From assembly GCF_001653235.2 (NCBI RefSeq), contig NC_035796.1:682001-746000 (forward strand): 64,000 nt of DNA, in the 5' to 3' direction. The notes under the pieces are model-generated. The model saw only the letters and a program-made list of their open reading frames with translations, was not told the DNA's origin and ran no database searches. Source of the DNA: Pochonia chlamydosporia 170. Its lineage: Eukaryota > Ascomycota > Sordariomycetes > Hypocreales > Clavicipitaceae. Shown piece after piece: positions 35,154 to 45,443 of the stretch. Each line of letters opens with the position of its first letter. The first letter of the stretch is position 1. The translations under genes were made by a program, and so were the position numbers.

Positions 35154-37071
35154 TCAAGGTTGAAGGTGGTCCTTGCTGAGGTTCAAACGCAACACTTGAG
35201 AGCGGCTCTCTATTCCATCAAATATACAGGTGTTATCAATTGGAATATATTGCCTTGTGATGAGCTTGATCATTTCCTGTGAAACCATTCCCCCCGTAAC
35301 CGCTGCTGTGTTGTGAATCTCCCCTCGATTTGACCGCACGATTTCCCGAGCCGCCTGCAAGATGCTCTGGTTCCCAACAAGACTTGGGATAGAATTCGTG
35401 ACAACGTTTGTGATCTCTTCTGCACTCTCTGTGGGGGCTATAAAGGAGGCGCGCAGAGCAAGATAGATATGAATCAATGAGGTAGGCATTTCCGGTCCTG
35501 CAACTGCAGACAATTCGTCATTTTTGAGCTCGTTTTCTGGTCAAGTAGGCTTTGTTAGTATCAGTTGTTTACATTGGTAATTATAGTTACCGTCCCCTCT
35601 TCGCACATACCAACAATACTACCAATAGATGGTGCATCTTCTGAGCTGCGCACCAGCTTGATAAATTTTGCGTTCTTGCAGAATAGTTCCACGTCACCCC
35701 GGGCAATTCTTCCACCACCTTTAAGCGTGCGTACAATATCCACTATGTCGGATATGTCCTGTCTTGCTTTGGCTTTGTAGAGAGACTGAAGTTTCATGTA
35801 AGTGCTAGACTGAGCCTTCATATCGGGTACACCGCCCTGCAATGGGAGTTGAGAATGCTTTTGATAGAATTGTCTGACAGCCTCTGCTACTACCCAGAAA
35901 TTTTCCTTGGGCAAAATCTAAGGAAGGGAATTAGACTGCGGGACTGCAATAACAATAATGGAAAACTGGGGAAGAGGGACTTACCTCCGTTACCTCGATA
36001 TAGTCGAAAACCTGCTCCAGGAAACGTGGCAGCGAGGACGGGTTTACGTGTTTCATCACCGCAGAAACAGCCTCTTCGAAGTTTTCCTCTCCTCCCTCAG
36101 GGTTGTCCCTCCTAGCGCCATCGGCGACAAAGCTTCGAAACGCTACTTTATCAGAGTACGATAGAGGTAGTGCATCACTGTGCAAAGATTTCCATTTTTC
36201 AAGATAATGGAGTAGAATAACAACAAGAGGTAAATGCCCGTGGTCGTGGTCATCAAGATTGTCAATATCCTGGGTCATCTCGCGTGAGAACTTAGACAAT
36301 TCGGGCCAGGGGTCTAACAATCTCAAGTCCGCAGTCGCATCTCCATCTGGGTGAGTATCCACGATTGGAAGATCCCCAGGCAGCTTTAGCGTGAAGTATG
36401 AATAGTAACCAACGTTACAAACGCTAAGGAGGGGAATGTTTTGTTGCCTAGCATACGTTTCGAGGAAGCAAACACGATCTTGATGCAGAGGCAAAGTATA
36501 GGCAATGATAGTAAATGGTCCCGAAGAAGCTGTGATCATGTCAAGGTCCAGAGGAGCCTTGTGACTGGGCAGTCAGCATCAAGATATCATAAAGAGACCA
36601 CCACATTTGCACGAGAGGAGTGTTGCGGGGCGTTGCTCGAGACTACTGACATCTTCCTTGGGATACCAATCTCCCGAGACCTCAGGATTGAGCTCTACAA
36701 GTCTGTTCACGCAACAAAGAGCTCGCGGTTTTCCTAGGCAATCCTCGTCGAGGAAGAAGTTGACACCTAGATCTTCATCCCGCACAATGGCCTCATCGGC
36801 AATGACAAATTTTCCAATTCCTGCAAAGTGTCGGGTTATTAAGGACTGTATGAAGTTCTCCGGCGCTGGCGGGAAACAAACCTGGCAAAACCAAATTCTT
36901 GAGCACTTCAACACCAACAGTCCCAGAGCTGGCGTTGACCAGGAGGACATTTGCAGTCTCCAGTGCAGCTTGGCCTGACGCAGCCCACAGTCGAAGCTGT
37001 CGATCATACCTTCTTTCCTTATCAGTCGGACCGTGTCCTGTCAGTTTGCTAGCACCGGCTTCTTGAGGCAT
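35154..37071 (-). CDS. ULA1: NEDD8-activating enzyme E1 regulatory subunit (Ula1/APPBP1)
   Basis: Ula1 pairs with Uba3 to activate the ubiquitin-like Rub1/NEDD8, which then modifies cullins. Five exons, 37071-36882, 36820-36651, 36557-35985, 35917-35611 and 35536-35154, join in frame to 540 residues. The opening [21 protein letters not shown] and [13 protein letters not shown] are classic for the ThiF/MoeB-like fold of this half-enzyme. The middle has [22 protein letters not shown], and the tail [20 protein letters not shown] and [17 protein letters not shown]. As expected, there is no catalytic cysteine domain. The second intron uses a GTCAGT donor; the fourth uses a GTATGT donor with a perfect TACTAAC branch and gives [12 protein letters not shown] across the junction. 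Confidence 0.93.
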
Positions 37072-37170
37072 GGCGACTTATGGTAGTAGAACGTCTGCTA
37101 AGGTTAAGTTTGATAGTTGCACTGTTCGGTAGACAAAGAGACCAGCTCACTTCTGCACGTCCACGCATAC

Positions 37171-37229
37171 TACCTAGTACCTACCTAGGTACCTAGGTAG
37201 GTACATGCTAGGTATGTAGGTACATAGGT
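37171..37229. repeat. CCTAGG/GGTACC quasi-palindromic repeat cluster
   Basis: TACCTAGTACCTACCTAGGT and following GGTAGGTAC units, degenerating into GTATGTAGGTACATAGG. It starts 100 bases upstream of the ULA1 ATG. Confidence 0.87.
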
Positions 37230-37611
37230 CTGGTATGTATGTGTGGGCCGCACAAGTCCCAGGCTACCAGAGGCCTGAGATGACTGATTGAGCACCTAAA
37301 TTGCGGGACCCTAACCCCCAGCCATTACCAGACCAGACAGGACCCCAGCCTACTTAGACTTGTAGTAAGCACTGTGTTTCCCAGTCAATGGTCATGGAAC
37401 CAAGCCAGTGGATATTGATTTGTATCCAATTGAATACAAAATTTCCGTTCTACCAGGTTTGCCAGGGAACGAGGGAAATTCTAGATAGCCGAATGAGTCT
37501 AAGGCAATGCAACTCGTAGCTGAGACGCACTAGATCCAAATGTCTTGTGTTATATCGTGGTGAGAGTGAGTCAATGCGCCGTCTTAATCCAGATGTTGGC
37601 ATTTGAAGCCT

Positions 37612-37652
37612 GGTTCAAGGTTCAAGGTTCAATGTTGCTTGTTGCTTGTTGG
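37612..37652. repeat. Short tandem repeats GGTTCAA and TTGCTTG
   Basis: Three GGTTCAA units in a row (37613-37633) run directly into repeated TTGCTTG/TTGTTGG units. A local expansion in non-coding DNA. Confidence 0.75.
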
Positions 37653-38670
37653 CTGTCACCTTAAAGTGGTTGGTAGGTACTCTCTCACATTGGCGAGACA
37701 GTCCGCCGATGCCTGCAAATTACAAGACCCGAGAGTGCTAATGCGGATTGGAAATTCTTGAGACGAATGTCAATTGCTTCCACCTTAGCTATTTGCATTG
37801 GCAGTGTCCAGATCCGCATCGTGGTATCATTGTGAGAGTTCGTGTGAGGGTAAGGGTTAAAGAATCAATCCACAACAGAACCATGGAAATGGTATGTAAA
37901 CATTCAAGAGGCATGAGTGTTGATTCGACCAGATACTCTCTTCACATCAATGATCGTACATTGTTCCATGCTCGCTATTGAAGGCGTCTTTTGTTAGAGT
38001 GATTGTCCCCGACGTGGAGTTACTGCAGAACAAATTCGAAACTTCGGATCAGCATCATCGCCAGAACTTGCCTCGTATCTACCCTGTAGCATTCAATGTA
38101 CCCCGCACGGATTCTCAGTGAGAACTTGACTGATTGAGGGGCAAGGATTCTCCTGAATTGCGACTAGACTGAACCATGCTAAGATATACTGATGCGACAG
38201 TGTATCTAGAGCTTGTACTGGGTCAATATCATAGTCCGCACGCCATTAGAGCCCCTGAGTGCAGGTGCTCAATAACATCAGAGTTGATCAGAGTGGCGTC
38301 ACTGAATCTTCCCGCTGAGGAGTTCAACCACACACATGCAGGTGCCCTTGGCACCAGAATAATTGACCCGGACTCTCGATGCCATTCCAAATCCAGCGAC
38401 ACTAGTGACCTGTGCCATCGGACCCCAGCTCAGCTTTGGAACCAGACAATTTGATTTTTCTTCATCGGACTATAACGCTGCTACTCGGGCAAAGTCGACT
38501 TGATGAATCGCTGGCTGCCGCGCATTTACAAATCCTACCTCCTTCCCCAGTTCTCCACGCCATCTGTCTACCCAGTCCCCTGGCTGGCCTTAAGTATTCA
38601 CTCAACGCAACCTCAGCGTTCCCCAGGCTTCCGTCAGACAAACCGCAACCACAATACCTTAATCAGGACA

Positions 38671-39838
38671 ATGGCATCAGCTGCTGCTAAACGTTTGGCT
38701 GGTAAGACAGTGCTCATCACTGGGGCTTCGTCAGGCATTGGGCGATCCACTGCGCTTGAATTCGCCAGAACAAGCCCAGACAACTTACGGCTGATCCTCA
38801 CTGCCCGTCGCATCAACTCACTGAACGAATTGGCATCTCAAATCGCGCAAGAGGTTGGACAGGGCGTCAAGGTCCTCCCAGTGAAACTAGATGTTAGCAA
38901 ACCCGAGGAAGTCCGGGAATTCGTCGGCAACTTGCCAGAGGAGTGGCAAGATATCAATGTTCTTGTCAACAATGCGTAAGTAAAACTCAATTTGACTCGT
39001 TATCACACCACACTCCCTTATGAGGGCGACTTCAAGCATCGCCATCGCCACAAGTACAAATCTGCACAGGGAGGCGCCGATATCAGCACTACGTTTGCTG
39101 GAAATGCTGACGAACTTTGTGTCGTTATTTACAGAGGTCTCGTGAAAGGCGTCGCACGTGCCCCGGATATCCATGAGGACGATATGAATATTATGTTTGC
39201 CACCAACGTTACAGGGCTGATCAACATCACACAAGCCATTCTACCAATATTCCAAAGGCGCTCTGATGGAGGTCAAGGCGATATTATCAACGTAGGCTCT
39301 ATCGCCGGCCGTGAGCCATATCCGGGAGGATCTATCTACTGCGCTACCAAGGCTGCCGTTCGGAGCTTTACGGAGAGTTTGCGAAAGGAGCTCATTGCCA
39401 CTCGAATCAGAGTCATTGAAATAGACCCCGGTCAGGTCGAAACGGTAGGTTTTCTCGACAATATACGATGTTTGAAATGCCCAAACGCTCATAAAGGGTC
39501 ACTTTTCTAGGAGTTCTCTCTTGTCCGGTTTGATGGAAACAAGACGAAAGCCGATGCCGTCTACGCGTAAGTTTACATCGCTCTGCATGACCGAAGTAGT
39601 TCTGACAAGCAATTTCCCACAACAGCGGATGCGAGCCTCTGACCCCCGACGACATTGCTGAGGTAGTCGTTTTCACAGCTACTCGCCGCGAAAATCTGGT
39701 TATTGCAGACACTCTTGTGTTTCCAAACCACCAAGTAAGTGCGACGCCTACCCAAGTGACCCTAAGGACAAACGCTGACACCATATGCTTTCTGCATCTC
39801 ACTAGGCATCAGCCCTTATCATGCATAGAAAGAATTAA
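38671..39838 (+). CDS. Short-chain dehydrogenase, YMR226C/YdfG type
   Basis: The family oxidises L-allo-threonine, serine and other 3-hydroxy acids with NADP+. Five exons, 38671-38975, 39135-39444, 39511-39566, 39626-39734 and 39806-39838, give 270 residues. Cofactor-binding TGASSGIG is at 17-24, the NNAG motif is split by the first intron (NNA-G), and the active site shows [21 protein letters not shown] with Ser and Tyr-X3-Lys. The conserved C-terminal part has [26 protein letters not shown] and [13 protein letters not shown]. All junctions are in phase with standard GTAAGT/GTAGGT donors. Exon 5 is only 11 codons including the stop. Exact substrate cannot be told. Confidence 0.93.
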
Positions 39839-40608
39839 TACTTCCTGAACGGGTTTAAGAACACGGCAAGGTTTTAGACACCAAGCTAGATAGCTCAACA
39901 CAATACGGGAGCACGCGTTGAGAGCTACAACAGAAGGCACAAGCCTTCGGTTCAATGTCACAACTGGCAACATGTACAATTTTTGCTCTATGTTCATAGC
40001 AACTGGATCGTGTGTACTAGTGGCTGTATGTTCAATTCTATTGAGCTGGTTTTGGGAGGATCAGACTCGATTGCATTAGGTCAATAAAGATTCATGTTCG
40101 AAAGTTTCTCTTGCCCCACGCTCAAAGCCATAGCGGCGGAGATTGAAATACAATCTGAACTAGGGGCCTTCTACAAACGATGAAAGTCAATCTACCAGTG
40201 TTCCGTTAAGAATCCATTCTAGGCTGAATTGGATCCTTGCCATCACAAGCGATGGCACCACTGGGTATTTAAGTGACGAAGAGTTGTTCTTGTCAATATT
40301 GCCTCACTGTGAAGTTTTGACCAAGATGTCGGCATAGATCGTAGTGCCGTACAAGCACAGAAAGATCAAGCACAATTTGGGTAAAGTGGAGATTCCCCCT
40401 CAAGGGATTGATGTCATACAGAGTAAGATCAGTTAACACGATGGATAATTGCACCCGTTACTTGACCTAAAAAGAAAGCAAAGCACGCCAACCAAGAACG
40501 CCGCGCTAAGAAGTGGTGACAATGCTCGAAACCAGGACATGTGTTTTTCGGGGACAAAGCTGGTGAGGGTACACTGGTACACGTGAATCAAACTGCTGTC
40601 CCTGGACC
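39839..40608. other. SDR-PRS1 tail-to-tail region
   Basis: 770 bases between convergent stop codons. Only short frames are present, and no repeat cluster or RNA gene is seen. Confidence 0.4.
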
Positions 40609-42214
40609 TCAGTCCCCGGTGTGTTGGAACAGTGGCGAAATGGATTCGCCGTAATGATTACGCCTAATAGCCTCTGACAGAAGAAACGACAAGTCGAGAA
40701 CAACAAGCTTGCTAATATTCCTCGCGCGATCTTGGTTGATTGGAAAGCTGTTTGTGACGAGTATCGTGTCGATGCACTCGCATGCCTGAAGCTGCTCCAG
40801 ACAATCTGCACCAAATACACCATGCGTGGCAATGCAGAAAACCTTTTTAGCTCCTCCTTTCTTTACTACCGTTTCGGCGGCGGCAATCCAGGAGCCCGGC
40901 TTGTCAATCATGTCATCGACGATAAACACGGTCCGGTTCCTCACATTACCAACTAGGGTAATCATGTGCTCAGCCTTGGTGTCCTGAAACGCATTGTCTT
41001 CTTCGTCAGAACTTGCTGCTGGATCACCTCCTCCGCCTAGGACTTGGCCCTCTGGAACAAAGAAAGACGAGGCGTGCGATAAAGTCATAGGATCCTCCTC
41101 TTGTAAGCTGTTCCCAGTCGTTGACATCGCAGGTGAGTTGAAGTCATCTTCGACGACATGGCCTCGGATCAAGCGGCCATGTATGACTTCATGCGCTCGG
41201 CGGTCATCAAAAACTTGCTCATGAGTGGATTGCAATTCCGGAGTGCTGCGGGAAGCTGGTGAGCCGCTACCGCCACTTGCCTTACTCTGTATCTCAGGTA
41301 TCTTCTCCCGTCGTTCAGCATGACGAGTGGGAGATCCGGTGGCATCCGTCAATGATGTTCCAAATATTTGCGCCGGAACATGTTGTATGGCGCCATCTTG
41401 GGAGCCTCCACCAGGGGGGGAGATGTCAGTCCCCATGGCAGTTTCAAGCGCAGGCTGCCTGTCAACACCATCAAGATGATTCATAATCATGCTCGCTGTC
41501 ATATTGGTCCCTCTTTTCCGGTCTGTGGTAACCATGCCGAAATTGAGCTTCAGAGCATCAGCGAGTGACGTGACCCGTTTTGTCCCTCCAGCATTCTTTG
41601 ATACCACAACTGCTTCTCGCCAATTGTGGACGTTCCGCCGAATCCATTTCGCAATTATAGGCTCGGCATGAAGATTGTCCACTGGACATTTGAAAAACCC
41701 TTGCATTTGTGAAGCATGTAAGTCTACCGTGATCACATGCTTCACTCCTGCAACGCCGAGCAGGTTGGCTAGCATTCGTGCAGTGATCGCGCCACGGTGG
41801 GCCTTTTTCTTCGATTGCCGGCTATATGGGAAGTATGGGAGAACAGCTAGAGCATGTATGAGCTGGAGTACCAGTCTGGCACATGAGGACTTTTCTAACC
41901 TGTGATTTTGTTCGCGGAGCCTCCTTTGCAAGCTGAGATCATGATGAGCAGTTCCATTATGGAATCATTGATCTTGGGGCTTCCCGACTGCACCACAAAC
42001 ACATCTTTCTCTCGTACACTCGTCAAGATCCTGACACTTGTCTCCCCCTTGGGTGTGTTAGCCGCTACTTGGATGACACCGGTTTGGGCTATGGGACTCT
42101 CACGTTGGAGAATTGTGTTAGCTCCGCATCAGCGGGAGTCATGCCCAGATTTTCGCATATTTGGCCAGTGAGAACTGGACAAGAATTGCCAGCGAATATA
42201 AGGGTATTGCGCAT
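40609..42214 (-). CDS. PRS1: Ribose-phosphate pyrophosphokinase with long internal insertion (Prs1-like)
   Basis: PRPP synthetase makes phosphoribosyl pyrophosphate from ribose-5-phosphate and ATP for nucleotide, histidine and tryptophan synthesis. Exons 42214-42104, 42047-41900 and 41846-40609 give 498 residues. Family blocks are [21 protein letters not shown] across the first intron, [32 protein letters not shown] and [11 protein letters not shown]. The PRPP loop reads [11 protein letters not shown], like yeast Prs1 (DDMIDRPGS) and unlike the canonical TGGT loop. About 180 low-complexity residues (roughly 199-378) are inserted before [12 protein letters not shown], as in yeast Prs1 and Prs5 non-homologous regions. 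It may therefore need a partner subunit for activity. The CCTAGG-bearing promoter is shared with the Asteroid-like gene. Confidence 0.92.
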
Positions 42215-42527
42215 TCTGGGCGAAGTAGCGTTACGGTTGAAAGGGGAGAAGCGAGGGAAACGAAGTTGCATCCAGGGCTTTTTTTTTTCAACGTTGTGGG
42301 ATACAGTACATTTTATAGTCAACACTGTGTGGGATTCGTTTTTGGACGTGGTAGGACAATTGGAAATGGACAGTGCGCCAAAATGTGCCTGCCCAGTGAG
42401 AGCCTCGAGGTCGGACCAAGTCGGGCCGCGAGGGTGAAAAGTTGTCCACCAGACCATTAATCCCCGCAGCACAGTTAAAGAATATAGAGCACCGTAGACC
42501 GCCAACTTTCAGGACTAAGATATTTGA

Positions 42528-42555
42528 CCTACTTACTTACCTAGGTAGGTAGGTA
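42528..42555. repeat. CCTAGG quasi-palindromic repeat cluster
   Basis: ACTTACTTACCTAGGTAGGT followed by AGGTATT, symmetrical around CCTAGG. It is 314 bases upstream of the PRS1 start codon. Confidence 0.83.
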
Positions 42556-42868
42556 TTTAAAGAATATTTCTACCAAAGGCCGCTTGGCTGGTCACCTGGA
42601 ACAATGTAGAAATGTAGTAATCTTCCTCAAATCCGGCTTGTTTAATCCATGCATCGGTATTGTCCATGTTCACGAAGCTAAGGGGGTACAGCAAACTTCA
42701 ATCTTTTCTCTAGTAGAACTATGCCGTAATACTAGAACCGCTCCAAAATTTTCCATTTGGCGGTTTGCTGCTAGCTGAACGGCGTGGATCCTGTGTTTTT
42801 TTCTTTCTCTTTTTTGTTCATTCTTTCTTTGATTATTTTTTCCTCGGCAGAATAGTCCTTTTTACATA

Positions 42869-42927
42869 TACCTACCTACCTACCTAAACCTGAAGTACCT
42901 AGGTACCTAGTAGGTATGTAGTACGTA
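42869..42927. repeat. CCTAGG/GGTACC quasi-palindromic repeat cluster
   Basis: Four CCTA units, then a GTACCTAGGTACCTAGTAGG core. It ends about 283 bases upstream of the Asteroid-like start codon. Confidence 0.85.
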
Positions 42928-42971
42928 GCATTGATGAATTGTCAAATGTTCCCAGTCAGATGGCTCTGGGT

Positions 42972-43017
42972 CCTTCAATGTTGCCTGCTGTGGGTCCCCT
43001 TGGTTCAACATTGAAGG
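42972..43017. repeat. Perfect 12-base inverted repeat
   Basis: CCTTCAATGTTG at 42972-42983 is matched exactly by CAACATTGAAGG at 43006-43017, with a 22-base loop. It could form a hairpin in the 5' leader or be a paired protein-binding site. Confidence 0.85.
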
Positions 43018-43209
43018 CAGGAAGACAGCCCAGCATTTTTCACCACCTCCAAATCAACGATGGCTCCAGATATCCCCAAGCTCTTCACCATACAGGTGCG
43101 CGAATTAACACGGATGATCTTCTAGATATTCGGGCAACTGTTGAGTGTGGTTCATGTCAAGGCCAAGCATTGGCGTACACGTACGGAGTACACCCTGCCG
43201 ATTCCAATC

Positions 43210-44902
43210 ATGGGGGTCTCGCATTTGTATACTACACTGAGACCATTCGCGGCCTGGGATACCCTTGAAGATGAGACTGTGGTTATAGATGGGCCTGCAC
43301 TTGCGTACCATATTCTCCATATATGCAGAGCTAATGGAGTTACGCAGCCATCTTACGGTCTCCTTCGGCATGTAGCCCTGTCTTGGCTCACCTCGTTGCG
43401 TCTGCACAGAGTCGTCGTGTAAGTTCAGTACCGATGGAGCAAAATCACACAGGAACGACTCTTAACTAGCCCTTCAATATACCATCTAACACATTACAAA
43501 CAGGAGAAAGCTGTATTTCGATGGTTATCTACCGCCAGGAAAACTAGACGTCCGAATAAGTAGGATGATGAAAGCCACTACTCGTCTGTGTCACCTATAT
43601 GGGTCTCATTCTGAGGGATGCCCACCATCATACGTGGTAGAGGGTAACTGTGATGTAGTCATTGATATCCTCAAGACTCAAAGTCCAGATTCTCGGCCTC
43701 TGGTCGACCCCTCCTTCCTCGTGCCGGCAGTCTTGGATTGCCTGAGAGGGTCTGACGAATACGGGGAGGTGACGGAGGTTGTACCGGGTGAGGCAGATCA
43801 CTTTTGTGCAGTGGAAATTTCAAAACATGGTGGTGTCTTGCTCACATCCGATTCGGATTTGTTGGTGCATAACCTTGGTGAAGGACGAGTCGCATTTCTT
43901 CGAGACTTGCACACTCAGCCCCGCCAAGGCGTCAGGATATTGAGCTTTGCACCAAAAAAAATATTCCAGAAGATTGGGTTGTCTTATCCCGAGAAAGCGA
44001 TACACCTGGCATTTGAACGCAAAAATTCACCGCAGGCTTCTCTTTCGCAGTTGACTGCGAAGTGCGCAAAGCCTGCACCGCAGTGCGATGAGTATAATGC
44101 ATTCCAAGCTGAATATACACAATATGGAGAAGGCATTCGCTTCAAAGAAGGCCGATTTGTGCTGCCTATTCTGCACAATTTAGATCCACGGGTATCTGAG
44201 TTTGTATTGCAGTTTTGCGCAAGGGGTTATGATCTTGATGCACATATTCCGATTCGGATGTTCTTACCATCGTTGTTAGAGTGTCCCGCCCTCAAGAGTG
44301 CCTGGGATGGAAGCACTACAGTAAGGCAACTTGCATACTCAACTGCTAGCCTTATTGCACCTCGCAAAGGAAGTGGCCTTGAAATTCGGGAATTCAGGCG
44401 GGTGGAAAGCCCTTCGTATAATGGCAGGCAAATAAAGCCCTTGTCGCAAGATCTAGCCAGACAGTCCATGAGAGACATCCTATCATGCGCAAAACTCCTC
44501 GAGACAAAGCTTCATTGCAAGGACGAAAAGTTTTGGATTGTCTTGGCGATGGCTTTGGATAAGATGGAGTCCAGGAGGCGGGGCAGCGAACCTCTCGTAG
44601 AGGTCATCGAGAAAGAACTTGTTGGCGTGACGAGAAATTTCGGAGACTGTATATCGTGGGTGATTGTACACGCCTGCGCTCAGCTGCAAGCAACGTGGTA
44701 CTCATTCCGGTTGCTTCATCAAATCTTGCAGGCCATATCCAGCCCACATGTGGCTGAACTTCTTCCGGAATCGACACTTCTATATGCTTTGCTATCTAAA
44801 CTCATGAACGTGGAACTTTATCCCCGAACCGCTGACCTGCTTCAGACAGTACGAGAACTTCAACGAAGCGGACTGACTCGAGCTCTCGACGGGGATGTTT
44901 GA
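43210..44902 (+). CDS. Asteroid/XPG-like nuclease-domain protein
   Basis: This belongs to the Asteroid branch of FEN1/XPG-like proteins, whose biochemical role is poorly known. Exons 43210-43418 and 43504-44902 give 535 residues. The start MGVSHLYTTLRPF mirrors the invariant MGV/MGI opening of the superfamily. Catalytic-type residues are visible: VVIDGPALAYHIL (first Asp), then FDGYLPPGKLDVR in exon 2, PGEADHFCA, and GVLLTSDSDLLVH (paired Asp). No helix-hairpin-helix or PIP box is obvious. The last 200 residues are helical and fit the Asteroid-domain tail. ATG 43210 is chosen because it begins the MG motif; the frame is open further upstream. Confidence 0.85.
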
Positions 44903-45443
44903 AGTCAAAAATTCAAGGGTCTACGTCGAAGCATGCTAGGCTGTTATGTCGGATTGTCAGTTTTTGTTTGCGACGAGTAGAAATGGAAGAAATTGGGTTA
45001 CGAACAACATAACTATAATTTTCGACACAGATGTTTAGAGGGACAGGGTACAAATCAATAACTGCAAGAGTGCCAGAGTCCATGTTGTGAAGAATATATC
45101 TTGCGGCGGAGAAACAATGAATAGGTCAGCATGGAAGTAGATAGCTTGAAAATGGTTATCCAACCCTTTTACAATGTCATCTGATAAAAGCCAAATTGAA
45201 CTCCGTATATCGAAGGGTCAGGCAGTGCGTGTCTTGAACGTCCGGGACAGGGCGAGAATCTTCATCGAAACCATGTATGATTCAATCTTCTAGTCGAGAT
45301 TGCAAAACGCGTAGTACAAACAAGATGTGCCTTGCCTTTTGCAAGGTTGCCTGTAAATACCTCGTCCAAATACACTCCGTTTCGGCCAAGTATCAAATAC
45401 AGCTATTTTATACAGGAAGACAACGGTTGAAAGAGCCATTGTT
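44903..45443. other. Asteroid-CutA-like tail-to-tail region
   Basis: About 540 bases between convergent genes; 3' UTRs expected. Nothing recognised. Confidence 0.4.

Larger units (their letters stand above)
37072..38670. promoter_or_regulatory. Divergent ULA1/SDR intergenic region
   Basis: A 1.6-kb region rich in short repeated motifs: a CCTAGG cluster (37171-37229), ACCAGACCAGAC (37327-37338), a tandem GGTTCAA/TTGCTTG stretch (37612-37652) that includes TTCAATGTTG, and GTGAGGGTAAGGGTTAAAG near 37845-37862. No gene is recognised. Confidence 0.5.
42215..43209. promoter_or_regulatory. Divergent PRS1/Asteroid promoter region
   Basis: A 1-kb divergent promoter with two CCTAGG/GGTACC clusters (42528-42555 and 42869-42927), a long T/C-rich tract (about 42790-42846) and a 12-base perfect inverted repeat (42972-43017). 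Confidence 0.6.

Noticed and set aside
37845..37862. Telomere-like GGGTAAGGGTTAAAG
   Set aside because: Only a couple of degenerate units, internal to a gene-dense region; not a telomere tract.
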